A DNA stretch of 64,000 bases from Sipunculus nudus (taxonomy: Eukaryota; Annelida; Sipuncula; Golfingiida; Sipunculidae), in the NCBI GenBank assembly GCA_026874595.1, contig CM049317.1:25882401-25946400 (forward strand), in the 5' to 3' direction. This document shows positions 19,736 to 31,340 of this stretch, piece by piece. Below the pieces are notes generated by a model. The model saw nothing but the letters and a program-made list of their open reading frames with translations, did not search any database and was not told the DNA's origin. Position 1 is the stretch's first letter, and the number at the start of each line of letters is the position of its first letter. The position numbers and the translations under genes are program-made.

Positions 19736-21507
19736 TATAGCAGCAGAGTACCTAGTAAACTATAATAAAGGCGTTTCTGTTTGATTGCTTATGTTTACGA
19801 ATTGTAATAGATATATCTCATAGTCATAAGATACATGTAAATAAATTTCCTTTGCGTTTCCATCTTAGTTTCACTTTATTTTATTTTTAAAAAGCGGATA
19901 AGGTGGTAAAGTCCTATGTAATTTTTAGATGTCCCTTTTTTCACACCAGATTGTATTTTAATGCCTGCCATATATAATGGAGCGTCGACCCCGGAGTGAA
20001 TAGTTACCGGTGTATGCTCCCCAGGCAGCCTAGAAAAGCTAAAAGTCTGCTTATAAACAATTACTTAATCTTAAACTTTATTTGAGAATAACATAATGGT
20101 GTTCATATTTGCACTTCATCTAATTTAACTTAATCATATAACAATTATATTTGCCATAATGGCGTGAAACATCTTTCCCGAATTGATCGGATTAGTCTCT
20201 AACTAAAACTATGTACTTCATATCTTTTACATTACATAAAATATATGAACTAATGTGTCAAATTGTATATTATATATAATAATCTGTCTCCAGCCATCTT
20301 TTCAAGGGCCACTGGGTAACCGTTCAACCCATGACATTTATAAAAATGTACCTTTGATGACTCATATTCATTATTTTTTTGCTGCAATGATTGTGGATCT
20401 ATTTCGTTTTAACTGGTTGGTTGCTCCAAGTCAATTTAAATATTACTTATATACTTACAATATCTTTGAAACAATTATGTGGACTTGGTAATACTAGGAA
20501 TAAATAGGTAAAAGGTGAGAAAATGCATATTTTTACAAAAATTATCCATCCATACAGAGACAAATATTAATAATATCACCAAGGATTTTTTCATAGTTGA
20601 TCTCTATTATTTGCTGACATATTTACTCGATTGGACACTAATGTATACCTAAAGGCTGGCCTGGACAGTCGGAGGGTACAATGCTCGGCTCCCCCCGCTG
20701 GCGACCCGGGTTCGATCATCGGCGTGTCTATGAGGGTAGTTTGTAGTGGTCCTTACGGTATCAACCAGCTTTAAACACTAACAAACACTATCAACAGAGA
20801 CATGGAGTGTGCCGAGATCAGTCATTATCACTATTTTTACAGTCCATGTTAAATAAATATGTTTATAAACAAGGTTGCATGATTATAGTATAAGTTGTTT
20901 CTGTATTTACTTTGAGTCCTGAAATTGGTTCAAACTCTGAGACTATTATTAAGTTTTCTTTTACTGACAACCCCCCCCCCCCGGTTAGGGTCAAAACTCT
21001 ATCAGGGGGATATTGTATTATTTTACGTTCCCTCTAATATATTATCACTGGTTTATTTTACTGGTGTTCCTGATTTCAAATGTTAAAGTCTCCCCTGCCA
21101 GATTAAACAGATAAGGAAAAAGTGGCAGCCCGACCTAACACTTTTAATGACTGAGAAGAATTATATTGACTAACTTATACTTGGTACAAGATCTAAATGT
21201 CTCTGTATAATAAGTTGAACCATTTCCTAAATTTGGTCCTTAAATTGAATATTGAAGCATGCCACGGAATATGAAGGCAATTCTAACTGACGAGTAAACA
21301 TTTCATAATCGACTTATATCAAGTAACTGCTTTAATTAATATACCTATTTTTTATGAATTCAATTTCATCAGAGTGTATTAAAAATGCTAAAACTAATTT
21401 AAATTTATTAGCTAATGTTATGCTTCTATTTCGTTGTCTGTAATAAGGAGTATAAAAATAGGAAAGTTTCTTTTTGAAATAAAAAACGGTAATAAATGTA
21501 AGCTCAC
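18679..21507. other. gene A intron with repeats
   Basis: Contains a (TA)n tract at 19678-19733, a SINE-like copy at 20650-20868 and a poly-C run near 20970. I see no further exon. A CTLD C-half that would directly follow the 21.5 kb exon was looked for and not found. Confidence 0.5.
20650..20868 (+). repeat. tRNA-derived SINE-like copy (same family as 27000-27234)
   Basis: Shares GCTCGGC..CCGCTGGCGAC..GGTTCGATC (B-box) with the 27 kb copy, and an end reading ACAGTCCATGTTAAATAAAT against ACAATCCATGTAAAATAAAT. The A-box region is diverged and the middle part is shorter. Confidence 0.7.
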
Positions 21508-21717
21508 ACAGAATCCACGACCAGTACAGAGGAACAGTCCGTCCACCGATCCAGGCGTTGTCCAGGGAACTTTCGTTTTTCAGCAGGCTTTAAAGTATTT
21601 TATGTATTCTCGTATCTTTGTCGAGGGCCAATCTACCCCCATTCTTCTCGCAGAGCTCGCCTGCCTTTGTCCAGTTGACCCTTCCGTTATACACACAGAA
21701 TGTTCGATGTCCTTGGT
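21508..21717 (-). pseudogene. canonical CTLD N-half exon with an in-frame stop
   Basis: Acceptor TTGAATAG, donor CTGT/GTGAGC, phase 1-1, 210 bases. The frame gives F-C-V-Y-N..N-W-T-K-A..C-E-K-N-G-G-R-L-A-L-D and later N-A-W-I-G-G-R, a textbook CTLD N-half. A TAA at 21592-21590 interrupts it. It lies between the signal exon and WSC-1 and joins either in phase. It is a decayed exon or possibly a regulated poison exon. The gene B locus has an equivalent at 52492-52686 with a different stop. Confidence 0.78.
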
Positions 21718-21965
21718 CTATTCAATATTTGGAAATAGATAAAGACTTACCGATTGGTCAGGTGATTTAATCTAGTATTGCTGTTGCGTTCTATATTATT
21801 ATAGTACAAATAAATATAAATTTTTAGTAAAAATAATAATGATCATCTTCATTACCATTAATAGTATTAGTTGTAGTAGAGATGGTAATAATACAACTGC
21901 AAGAGTGGCCTATAATATTGATGCCCTATTTGTTAGAGATGTAAGACTCTTAATAAAATTCAGTT

Positions 21966-21968
21966 CTT

Positions 21969-22013
<45 letters not shown>
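21966..22013. repeat. (TA)n microsatellite
   Basis: TA tract immediately left of the 22018-22170 repeat module. The same pairing is seen near 39.85 and 40.0 kb. Confidence 0.88.
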
Positions 22014-22015
<2 letters not shown>

Positions 22016-22017
22016 TA

Positions 22018-22170
22018 TATAGAAGGTAGTGTTACCCTCCGTTGTAATTTGGTCTGTGGGCTACAGACTAGGCCAGGGCGGTATAACTCTGAAGAAAAAC
22101 AACACTGTAAATTCACAATAGTCTGTTTAACGGGATGCGACCCGTTCATCAGGTGAATGTGGTTAGAATG
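22018..22170 (+). repeat. two-part repeat module A-B beside a TA tract
   Basis: Part A (GTGTTACCCTCCG..CTACAGACTAGGCCAG..GGTATAACTCTGAAG) and part B (ACACTGTAAATTCAC..CAGTCTGTTTAACGGG..GACCCGTTCATCAGG) recur at 39855-40008, there with B direct and A inverted. See the matching entry. Confidence 0.8.
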
Positions 22171-22251
22171 AAGCTAACGGCGTGGTTTGAAAAGCCCAGA
22201 CTTTACGAGATTACGAGAAAGCATAATCTCGTAATTTCGTAAAGTTAGCTT
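22171..22251. repeat. nested hairpin
   Basis: An outer pair AAGCTAAC/GTTAGCTT (22171 and 22244) encloses a 19-base stem: ACTTTACGAGATTACGAGA at 22200-22218 pairs with 22227-22245 with one mismatch and an 8-base loop. It is next to the A-B module and may belong to the same foldback element. Confidence 0.75.
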
Positions 22252-23398
22252 TACCGGAGTTCTTTTAATATTGGCATTAGAATGAAATCAGACATTCTGG
22301 CTTCTTATTTATTATTTATATTAGCATTTTGCTTTCAGTAAGTCTATACTAAGTTCCTGTTTAACTTCTTTCGTTTGAATTTCGTCCCTTTTTAAAAAGA
22401 GTTTTTTTTTGGTACACATGTCACACATAGAGTCATGAAAACGCACTAGATACGCATGTATCGGGGAAGGTAATACGCATATGCGGGTATTGTAAAGTAA
22501 ATAAGGACTAATGTGTTAAGTGGTAGTTTGATCTCCATATACGTCGAAGATGTTGTACTAGACATCAACCTGCCGGTTAAAAGTTCGAGACAAGCAGATA
22601 CAATCTGGCTTATTAACCCATATATAAGCTGTGTACTAGCCATGCATGACATCCGTAGGTCTGGAAATATGTTCTGTCACACCCAGCACATCAGCTGTAT
22701 ATATACATCGAAATCAATATATATACATCTTGACATATTTTTATATGTTTTAGGCATTATGTAACCAGATACCCTAGTTACATTATTTTCAGAGAATCAG
22801 AAAAGATGAACTAATAAACTCCAAATTACGTCTAACTATAACATCCAAGAGCAAACACATGCCTTGATTGTTCCGTTGACTGCATTTATACGTGTTCATC
22901 TTTCTAGCTCAATGGTTAATACAGTACACATTATATTCTATCAAATTTAACTTCGATGAATGACTCCACTTAAGCAGAGGAAACCGGTCTTTTTTACTAC
23001 CCCATGCTTGTACATATTTAATATGTAAATTTGTGTCTCTGAAACTACAATATATTCAAATATCACAAAATACACTGCTGATTATGTACTCGGATTACGT
23101 TATACATATTTGCTATAATAATGCTGTCTGGAAAGGAGCATGTCTATAATGTATATGTGTATAAAAACAGGCCCAATCCTGGAACAACCTGCGCCTCATG
23201 CTATGTGAATATATAATGCTTAAATGTATGCTGAAAATATGTACAACATGTCAAATAATTATTTTCCACAGCTGAAATACAGTATTGATATTTGTAAATG
23301 GTATTGTTAGGGATGGATTTACATTAGGTTTACCTTAGCATTCCAGCTGGTCACTTTATATTGCCGTCACTTTGACCAGAAACAGAGCATGTCCTTAC

Positions 23399-23501
23399 CA
23401 GTAATTGTGCCCACGCAGGTAGATTTAGATGTCATAATAATAAACGATATCGAGAGTGCCAAAAGGAAAACGGAGGTCAGAAGGATGCGCGCGATGGCCA
23501 T
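23399..23501 (-). CDS. gene A signal-peptide exon
   Basis: The ATG at 23501 opens M-A-I-A-R-I-L-L-T-S-V-F-L-L-A-L-S then I-S-F-I-I-M, a hydrophobic secretory leader. The donor ACTG/GTAAGG at 23399 leaves phase 1, matching the downstream exons. A paralogous exon lies at 26467-26566. A core promoter could not be identified. Confidence 0.75.
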
Positions 23502-24939
23502 GTTTATCCCCTCTATTGTGATTTCAGCTGATCTGCGTGTAAGGGAGAAGCGTCACACGTTTCTCTAATTATTAACCTGTAGGACGCGGAGTGTGATTGT
23601 TTGGTTATTTATTTTCGAGCATTCGAGAATATCAGGATCATTTACGCTCTTTGTTGAAGAGGAAGTATAGTTCATATATTTAATTTTATATGATCCGATA
23701 TACAGGGAACTTTCGTGAACATAATCAAATATATTAACCAAATACTTACACATATGTAACACTCACTATCAGATAAACACAACAAATACATACATGTAAT
23801 ACTTATTATTAGGTGTAGGTCTAAGTATATATTAGGCGTCAACAGAAAACACGTATGAATAGGTATTGCCTTGACTATGTGTACTTGTTTACCTATGTAA
23901 CGCGTAAAAGGTAAGTTTGTACGTTGTCTTTAACTTTCTTTTTAGGAAACTCAAAGTTCAACTTGATCTAACAGTTCTTACTTGTGACTACTCTGTTCGA
24001 ATCCATATTAACAATAGTGATAACAAACAAATTATGTTCAGACCCCTTTCAAAAATTATATTACTTATTTAGATTCCACAGCTCTGGCCAGCAGGATCCT
24101 TGTGACACCTGATTTATACAAATTGAGTTTGTCTGTGTATATAAAACTTCATTAATTGAGAACAACCTCTGCAGTACATAACATTTAAAAATGCACTTTG
24201 AGGTAAGTAAAAATGCATGAATCCACTGTCATTATAAATATACTAAATTTATTAAGAATATAAATATACATGATGTACGGCACTAGGCGTACAGTTAAAA
24301 CAAATATAACTTGTTTTCAGCTGAAAAACATTAGTCTATATATCAATAGCGTAAGGCGACTTTGTGATTTTCCGTATCTCCTCTAATACCACTGTACGGA
24401 TTGCTGTGATTTTGGACATACATATGCTTCGAATTTGTCCGAAGGGATGCCACTGACTTTCATTTGCAATATTTGCGTATTACGCGCATAATAAATAAAA
24501 TGAATATTTGCCTTCCCGCGGGCGCATGTATTCTTTGTGTTTAGGCTTGGTAACAAAACAGCCATGGAGTGTGAAGGGCCAGGAGAACTTTTTTTTCTAC
24601 GGGGGCCCATCTGGGGTTTTCGTGCAATTCGCGGTCACTGGCCGGAAATGATCCCAATTGGTGCTCCCTTCTCAAAAGACAACCTCCGCTAGGGGCAGGG
24701 TCTAATGTACACAAGAGATCTTGCCTGATGAGAATGCTCAAAAGATGGGTGGGGGGGGGGGGGGAGGTAGGTTGAAAGAATCATAATTACCCAAATGGTA
24801 TTGCAGGGGCGGATCCAGGATAGAGGGAGGGGAGAGGACCGTATTCGATTTGCTGATCTAGAAAATCGGGGGTGGGGGTGGTGGGGGATGGTGTGCGCTA
24901 ATGTTAATATATAAATTATTGTTACATTATGTATTTCAG

Positions 24940-24943
24940 TGTA

Positions 24944-25003
<60 letters not shown>

Positions 25004-25012
25004 TCATTTCAT
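24940..25012. repeat. (TA)n microsatellite
   Basis: TA tract with one T interruption, followed by non-coding sequence. Confidence 0.9.
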
Positions 25013-25214
25013 TTATGAACCATATTGATTGCAGGTAGACAAGGGAGGGTATGAGAGGGGTATTCCCATCCTTATGATATAAAATGTCAGTTGTTTTCAA
25101 CATGCAATGTGAATGGCGATAAGGTGCGTCCACGTTTATTGTTTGTAGAATATTATCTTTTAAATGTAATGCTCGGGTTATGATATATGGAATTTTTATG
25201 TCTAATGCTAAACT

Positions 25215-25400
25215 TTGCATTTTACTCTGGCCCGTGGTGTCAACAGCACACAGGACTCAGCAGAGCACACATCGTGAGTTCGAGTACCGGCATCAGCAGG
25301 GAAGGCTAAAGATTGCTCAGGGTCGACCCTTAACAGGGCCTGGCACCCTGTTCTGCGTTGTTTATAAATATCCTCGACTAATGAATTTGAAAGTTATCAA
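25215..25400 (+). repeat. possible tRNA-like repeat fragment
   Basis: Contains GTGAGTTCGAGTACCGGC, similar to a B-box, in a GC-richer patch. No clear A-box or second copy; a weak call. Confidence 0.3.
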
Positions 25401-26116
25401 TTGTGGCTACCTTAAATAAAAACTTATTGCTAATTAATAAACAAAACCCTGAAAATGAAAATAAATCACGAAAATTGGGAAAATTAATAGATAAAATAAA
25501 AAATATTGCAGCTCAATGGGGAGGTGCTTGTCGCGTGCGTCCCCTCAGGATCCGCCACTGGTAATACATAACAAAGCAATTAGGTACATATACATGTATA
25601 TACATATATATATATTATGTGTGTATGTGGGTTTGTGGGCGTGTGTGTGTCCCTCAACCTTGACCACGCTCCTATAGTGAATCTATTGCTGTTTCACTGG
25701 AAACCATTGGCCCAGCTTACAAACAGGAACGGTCTTTAGGGATGCGTAATACTTGAGAAAAATATACAGCCATTAAATGTACTTCATACTATTAGGCCAC
25801 CACGATTTTCTGCGCATCGGGATAGCCGGACCATGTGATTTCTCTGTTTTTGTGAGTTATAATGGGAATGCAATTATTGAGAACACGTCTCAGAGCTACT
25901 GTATTAAACTATCCTTTACTGGAAGACTGATGGGCTCGGAGTTCAGGGCCTAAAAGATAATATATATTTTCATTATATAAAATTAATTTCATGTATCATA
26001 TAAACTTCACCAAAAAAATTCTCAGGGAATTAAACCTTTTATCTTTGATGTGATGTTTATGCAAAACACCATACAAATAATGGATCTATATATCAATATA
26101 TATATATATATATATA

Positions 26117-26180
26117 TAACACCGTACGGATTGCCGTAATTTTCTACAACAATATGTTCCGAGTTTGTCCAAAGACATTT
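26117..26180. repeat. short repeat shared with 24390-24455
   Basis: CGTACGGATTGCCGTAATTTT..ATATG..GTTTGTCC matches CGTACGGATTGCTGTGATTTT..ATATG..ATTTGTCC near 24.4 kb. Translations of the two are alike on the minus strand, but stops and missing splice sites argue against an exon. Confidence 0.55.
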
Positions 26181-26466
26181 CACCATTCGAACCGGAACGT
26201 AATCGCCCAGGTCATCCAGACTCAGACACAAGGTCAACTCAAAGACAGAACACTTACACCAAATGTCGGATTCAAAGAGATCGTTTTGATGGTTACCTTG
26301 TACAACCAAGACGTTCAACTATGAAAGATTATTTGACATTCAGAACTAACTGCTCGACCCAAGCCGTGCGTAGCATGGATAATTGCTAGTAATAACTGGA
26401 GGGGTTTGCTTAGATCTGAATTATTCCCATGGTGGCCAGGTAATAAAACCCAAAGAAAGTTCTTAC

Positions 26467-26566
26467 CATCCGTTGTATTCAGGCATTTTACCTCGGATGT
26501 TTTGGCAACCTGTATTGAGAATATCAACAGTAAAACGCAGATCAAAAGGAAACGTGCAGTGGCCAT
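26467..26566 (-). CDS. second signal-peptide exon (alternative or orphan first exon)
   Basis: The ATG at 26566 opens M-A-T-A-R-F-L-L-I-C-V-L-L-L-I-F-S then V-A-K-T-S. The donor GATG/GTAAGA leaves phase 1, like 23399-23501, and both begin M-A-x-A-R. No other exons lie between it and gene A, so it could serve as an alternative first exon for gene A or be the remnant of a lost paralogue. Confidence 0.65.
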
Positions 26567-26999
26567 GTTGATCCGCCGTAGTGTAATGTTAACTGATCTA
26601 TGTGTCCATGGATAACACAGTGAGAGCGTTGTGAGCATCTAAAACGATAAGTATGAAACATCCTGGTTGGTGAAGTGCATTTACATTTCATCTGTTTAAT
26701 TGAATATGCACCTACACAGAGGGATATCTTTAGTCGTTATTAAAAGTACCTCATGCCCGGAATATATACCGTGTGACATATTGACAAGTTCAAGATTTTG
26801 CATGTTTTTACATGCACAATTTGCTAAACTAGACGTGCTGAAATAAATCTCGTTTAATGAAAGTCGGTTCGAGACCGGAAGCTTAAACCCAAATCATTGA
26901 ATTAAATTTACTGAGCAACTCTTGATATAAGCTCTCCTGTAGTCTATCGGTGTCCTAGTTATTCATCAATCATGCGTTGTGTTATCTTTACAACATGGG

Positions 27000-27234
27000 A
27001 CCTGGGTAGCTGAGTGGTAAAAAGCTCGGCCCTATCCGCTGGCGACCTTGGTTCGATTCCCGACGTGGCCTTGAGAGTGGGTTGCGGTGGCCCGACCAAT
27101 GTCGGTGGTTTTCTCAGGGTCCTCCGGTTTTTGCCACCTTTATCGACTACCGAGCGCCGCATCCGAGCATTGGAGAATGCCTAATTTTAGTTATTATAAC
27201 AAGTTGTACAATCCATGTAAAATAAATAGTTTAT
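27000..27234 (+). repeat. tRNA-derived SINE
   Basis: A pol III A-box (TAGCTGAGTGG, 27007-27017) and B-box (GGTTCGATTCC, 27050-27060) are spaced as in tRNA. A body follows and the end is CAATCCATGTAAAATAAAT. It is not a tRNA gene: the acceptor stem is not closed and the homology runs on for 170 bases. The copy at 20650-20868 is a relative. Confidence 0.8.
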
Positions 27235-29425
27235 ACAGTGCAATTATGTAAAACGTTTTTAATCAGAAAGCAGGAAAACGGAGTTTACCTCCATCAAGGT
27301 TTGACACCAGCGGGAAGACCGACACAACGTCTCATAATTGGAAGCTATACCTGTGTTAAAATACGATTGAAATTTGCTTTAACATTTGATAACTTTAACC
27401 GGGTAACCTTACACAGTTCAATACAGTCAAATTATGTGATTAAGGAATATAAAAACGCATAACAAGTAAACTGTATAAGTTTTTACTTGTAAAATGTTAA
27501 GGCGTCAGTTATCAGGTGACTGTCTTTGATATATTTCAAACTTTGCATTAGGGAATGAACTGTCAAAAAACATTTACCAATAGGCAATCTTAGAAAAAAA
27601 GGTTTTGACATAAGGTGATTAAAAAATTGATATAAATTTGAACGTTTATTACAGAACACAGAGTAAAAGTAAATATTCAAACTAGGAGAATGGGGTATAC
27701 GGAGGTAGAGAGAGATTGTGTTTTGTGGTTATTATGCATTTAAGATATATATATATTTATATATATATATAGTGTGTGGGGGAATTTGCGGTGTGGATAT
27801 CAAGTTCGTTATTTGTAAAGTATTAATAAATACAATTAGCTAATAATTAGAACAAAGTTACTTTTGTTCAACAAGAGCTCTCCTGTTGACTGTATAGCTG
27901 CTCGCATAATTATTTAAATGCTCATATCTGAACTTTTTTCATGATCTGGAAATGAACTTTTACTGCAAAAGTTTTTAACTTCTCCTGCATAGATCATTCA
28001 GCTAAACTAACACAAGCACACACATATACACAGAGATACGCCTAACCCACTATCCTTGTAGACACGTTGTGACTCGTATGATTGCACCAGGGCGCTTATA
28101 ACATCATCAGTATTACAAACCACTTCATCACGAAAATCATGTTTATCTCATTCATATATAACAGATCCATTCTTTTAACATGGGAGATCATGTGGTTCGG
28201 CTGCGGGGGGGGGGGGGGGGGGGGGTAACTCGTAATATTCGGTTGTATTTTCCAGTGGTGTTTTACTCAAATTTCGTTGACAATCTTAAATTAAGTCATG
28301 GTGACCTATATTTTGAGACCAATTTGATAAGGAACATTCTTATGCAACCAGACTATCAGCTTGGTATATATTATACCCGTTAGGAGTAGAATCTTCTAAG
28401 GTAACATTCAGGAAATTCTTAGGCAAACCTCCATGGAAATTTAAAATTAGATCACTGCGAGCTACATAAAAAACATGATTTGAGTACCCTGAACGTTAGA
28501 TGGGCATGCATTGTAACCCTGAATAGAGTCACTGTGACTTTGTGAAAGTACATGTTGTGATTCCACTTTAATTAGATATGCATAACATATGTATATATGT
28601 ATATTTATATATATATAAATTGGAATACGCCTTACCCATATCTTGGTAAACACTATGACGTGGTGTGATGTACCAGGAAGCTGATAATACCATCAGTTTT
28701 ACTTTACACCACATCATCATCTGTGAAACCATAAAAACAACAGCATCACCAAAGTCTGATGTTTATATAATAGATCTATTGTTTCCACATAGGCGTATCT
28801 TTACAGTTACCAAAGATCACATAAGTCATATATTCTTCTACATAATGATAATAAATAAAATATTCAAATTCGAATATCGTTAATTGGTGACACTGCACAG
28901 TTCTAAAGCTTAAGGGTAGAGTTTATATTACATAACATTGTGACATATTACGTACTATAACGTGTTAATACTCATCAATAATCCTAATACTCATCAATGA
29001 AAACGGTCTGGCCCATTTCTAAATATTGTTAAGAAATTTCTAATTTCAGATTACCGATAAAATTTATTAGATGATTTCTTCAATGTTACCCTTACCCTCT
29101 GCACGAACATTTCGTGAAAAAGTTCAGGAACTTCGGTCTTTATATTTTAATTTTATATACGTTACTGTATGCTATAAATATGGCGAGGATATTGATCATC
29201 CTGAAAGATGGTATAATTGATAAAATATATAGATGTACCAGAAATAAAAAAAAATATATATAATAAAAATTATATACTATTTTTGTAGCATTTACCCAAC
29301 ACTATATATATATATATAAAGATGTATGAATAGCCATGCTGGTTCATTGTTTTTTTTTATTGATGGAAAGGGTATACACTGGTATAAATTGGTTCACTGG
29401 CAGGGAACCTTCTGTGTATACCCTT

Positions 29426-29494
<69 letters not shown>

Positions 29495-31080
29495 GTGTGT
29501 AGGGTTGTCCGTGTGTCTGTAAACTTTGACGTTTAAAATGTACATTTGAATTTTATTTTCGTTTGCATAAATGTATAACTAACAGTCCGTCCGTCCTTCC
29601 GGAATATGATATTAGCGCAAAAATTTGAAAGAAGTTTAGGGCGCCGTCACCAAGCTCACTACCTAGATGAATCTCATGATGGGTTATAAAAGGTTCAAAT
29701 ATGGATGACGATGAGTGGGATTTGCCACACATAACCTACCCCACGACGAGATTACTGTCAATATTTTTTTTAGCTTACTCATTATTCAATATCCTTGAGA
29801 ATTGCCCTAATCCTGTTCTGTATATCGTCAAAACCCTTTCATATTTGTTAAAATACATATCCTAACATACAAACTAACTAACCATGTAACCTAGGATTTT
29901 GTATGAGTTTATACTGACAGGGGTTTTAGCGTCTGATGTGCTCCAATACGCTTTTTCGGCATGAAATTTAAACTTATATATTCAATAAGTTTATGATTTT
30001 CGGGGATCTCTAAAATGAAACATTTCACTAACGTTGGTTTTTCGATAAACAGGCTACACTCTTGATGGTTCTTTTAAGAACTCACATGGTTTCTACTGGA
30101 ACGCGTTTTTCGGTGAATAGGTTCGGATATCCATGTTCGGATAACTTGAACACCAAAGGTCCAGCAGGAATAAGGTTTTGGTCGTCCGACATTTAAAGAC
30201 TGATAATATTCTCGAGGTAAGACATTTATGTATATGTTTATATTCATGTGAAGAATGATAAGGATGATCATCTAATATAATCAGTCTCTGTAACTGCCTG
30301 CACGAGAGTTTTTATTCACTTCAGCTAAATGTGGGACATGGCCGGTGACAAACTTTTGTGTGCGGTAAAATCGGAAAGATAGAGGAACAGTCTCATATGT
30401 GTAATAGATATTGACCACTTCTATTCAACAGCTACCAAACAAATTGGCTATCTGCCTTCAGTAACGAAAAACAAACAAGCCATACCATGATATAGCTTAC
30501 CATTAGCCTTGCATGGTTCACATTTATCATCGTACATTCTGTTGTGGTACTAGGTTTGCAATGTTACTAAAAATCCCTTTATCTGTTCTCAACATTATCC
30601 CACAGACCGTGCACGAACGCAAGTTCTTATTCAACACTATACATTTCGGGTTTAGTCGGTCAATATGACAGATTTTTGTGTAGCGCCTGTTTTGAAAACA
30701 TGGGAAAGAGGGGCGGAGTAGAGTCTTTTAAGGCCTAATGTCCTTAATTACACATCAACAAATGATGGCCTCCATTTAACTCGGGGGGTTTAAGTGACTA
30801 ATTAGCATCAGGTAAAAAGTAACCCATGTATTCCATCTCTTTACAGCACACAGATACAACGAGAGTACAAAGAATGACAAAAACAATGGATACTTCATGT
30901 GAAAACTGGTGATGATGCCTGATGGATATATGGTGAGGTATTGCGAAGTTGTTTCTAAATTATGACATGTACATAGAATTGTGCATCCAAGTGCAAAAAA
31001 TTGCACAATTTTAGTCTCTATTCGCCACAGGAGTGAAATAGCTATTTCCTTTATATCCACACACACATATATATATATAC

Positions 31081-31122
<42 letters not shown>

Positions 31123-31304
31123 TTTTTACGCCCTCATGCAACCACTTTTTCGTACACGTTTTAGTATTTTAGAGAGACAGAGAGAGAATGAGGGAGGAAA
31201 ATGAAGGCTGCTAACGAAGGGGTTCAAAGGGAAGCTTCTCATATTAGTCATGTGTTAATTATCTCCCAAATAGCATAATGAACACTGGGGCACTGCTGTT
31301 GCCG

Positions 31305-31340
<36 letters not shown>

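Larger units (their letters stand above)
10025..23501 (-). other. gene A: predicted WSC/CTLD transmembrane receptor
   Basis: Exons predicted by hand, 5' to 3' on the minus strand: signal peptide (23501-23399), a CTLD half exon with a stop (21717-21508), WSC-1 (18678-18515), WSC-2 (18319-18178), CTLD-C-like (17403-17257), CTLD-N (16977-16705), CTLD-C (16110-15934), stalk exons (14538-14452, 14221-14168, 13867-13811), membrane exon (12135-12036), uncertain linker (11811) and tail (10666-10025). Phases join throughout except at the uncertain linker exon. The predicted product is a type I membrane protein with an extracellular recognition region and a tyrosine-rich tail. The stop-bearing 21.5 kb exon must be skipped to make the full protein. 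Confidence 0.7.

Noticed and set aside
21839-22156. Frames containing (I-Y)n
   Set aside because: They are TA microsatellites read through; the same holds near 39.7, 41.5, 49.4, 53.3 and 60.4 kb.
26022-26318. Possible exon sharing T-N-S..N-P-Y with 24.4 kb
   Set aside because: The counterpart has a stop just upstream and neither has convincing splice sites in a matching phase; kept only as a short repeat.
27000-27080. tRNA gene
   Set aside because: A- and B-boxes are present, but the acceptor stem does not close and a relative at 20.65 kb extends the homology well past a tRNA.
30090-30200. Small 36-codon frame on the minus strand starting M-S-D-D-Q-N
   Set aside because: It looks protein-like in composition but matches nothing I recognise and has no supporting context.
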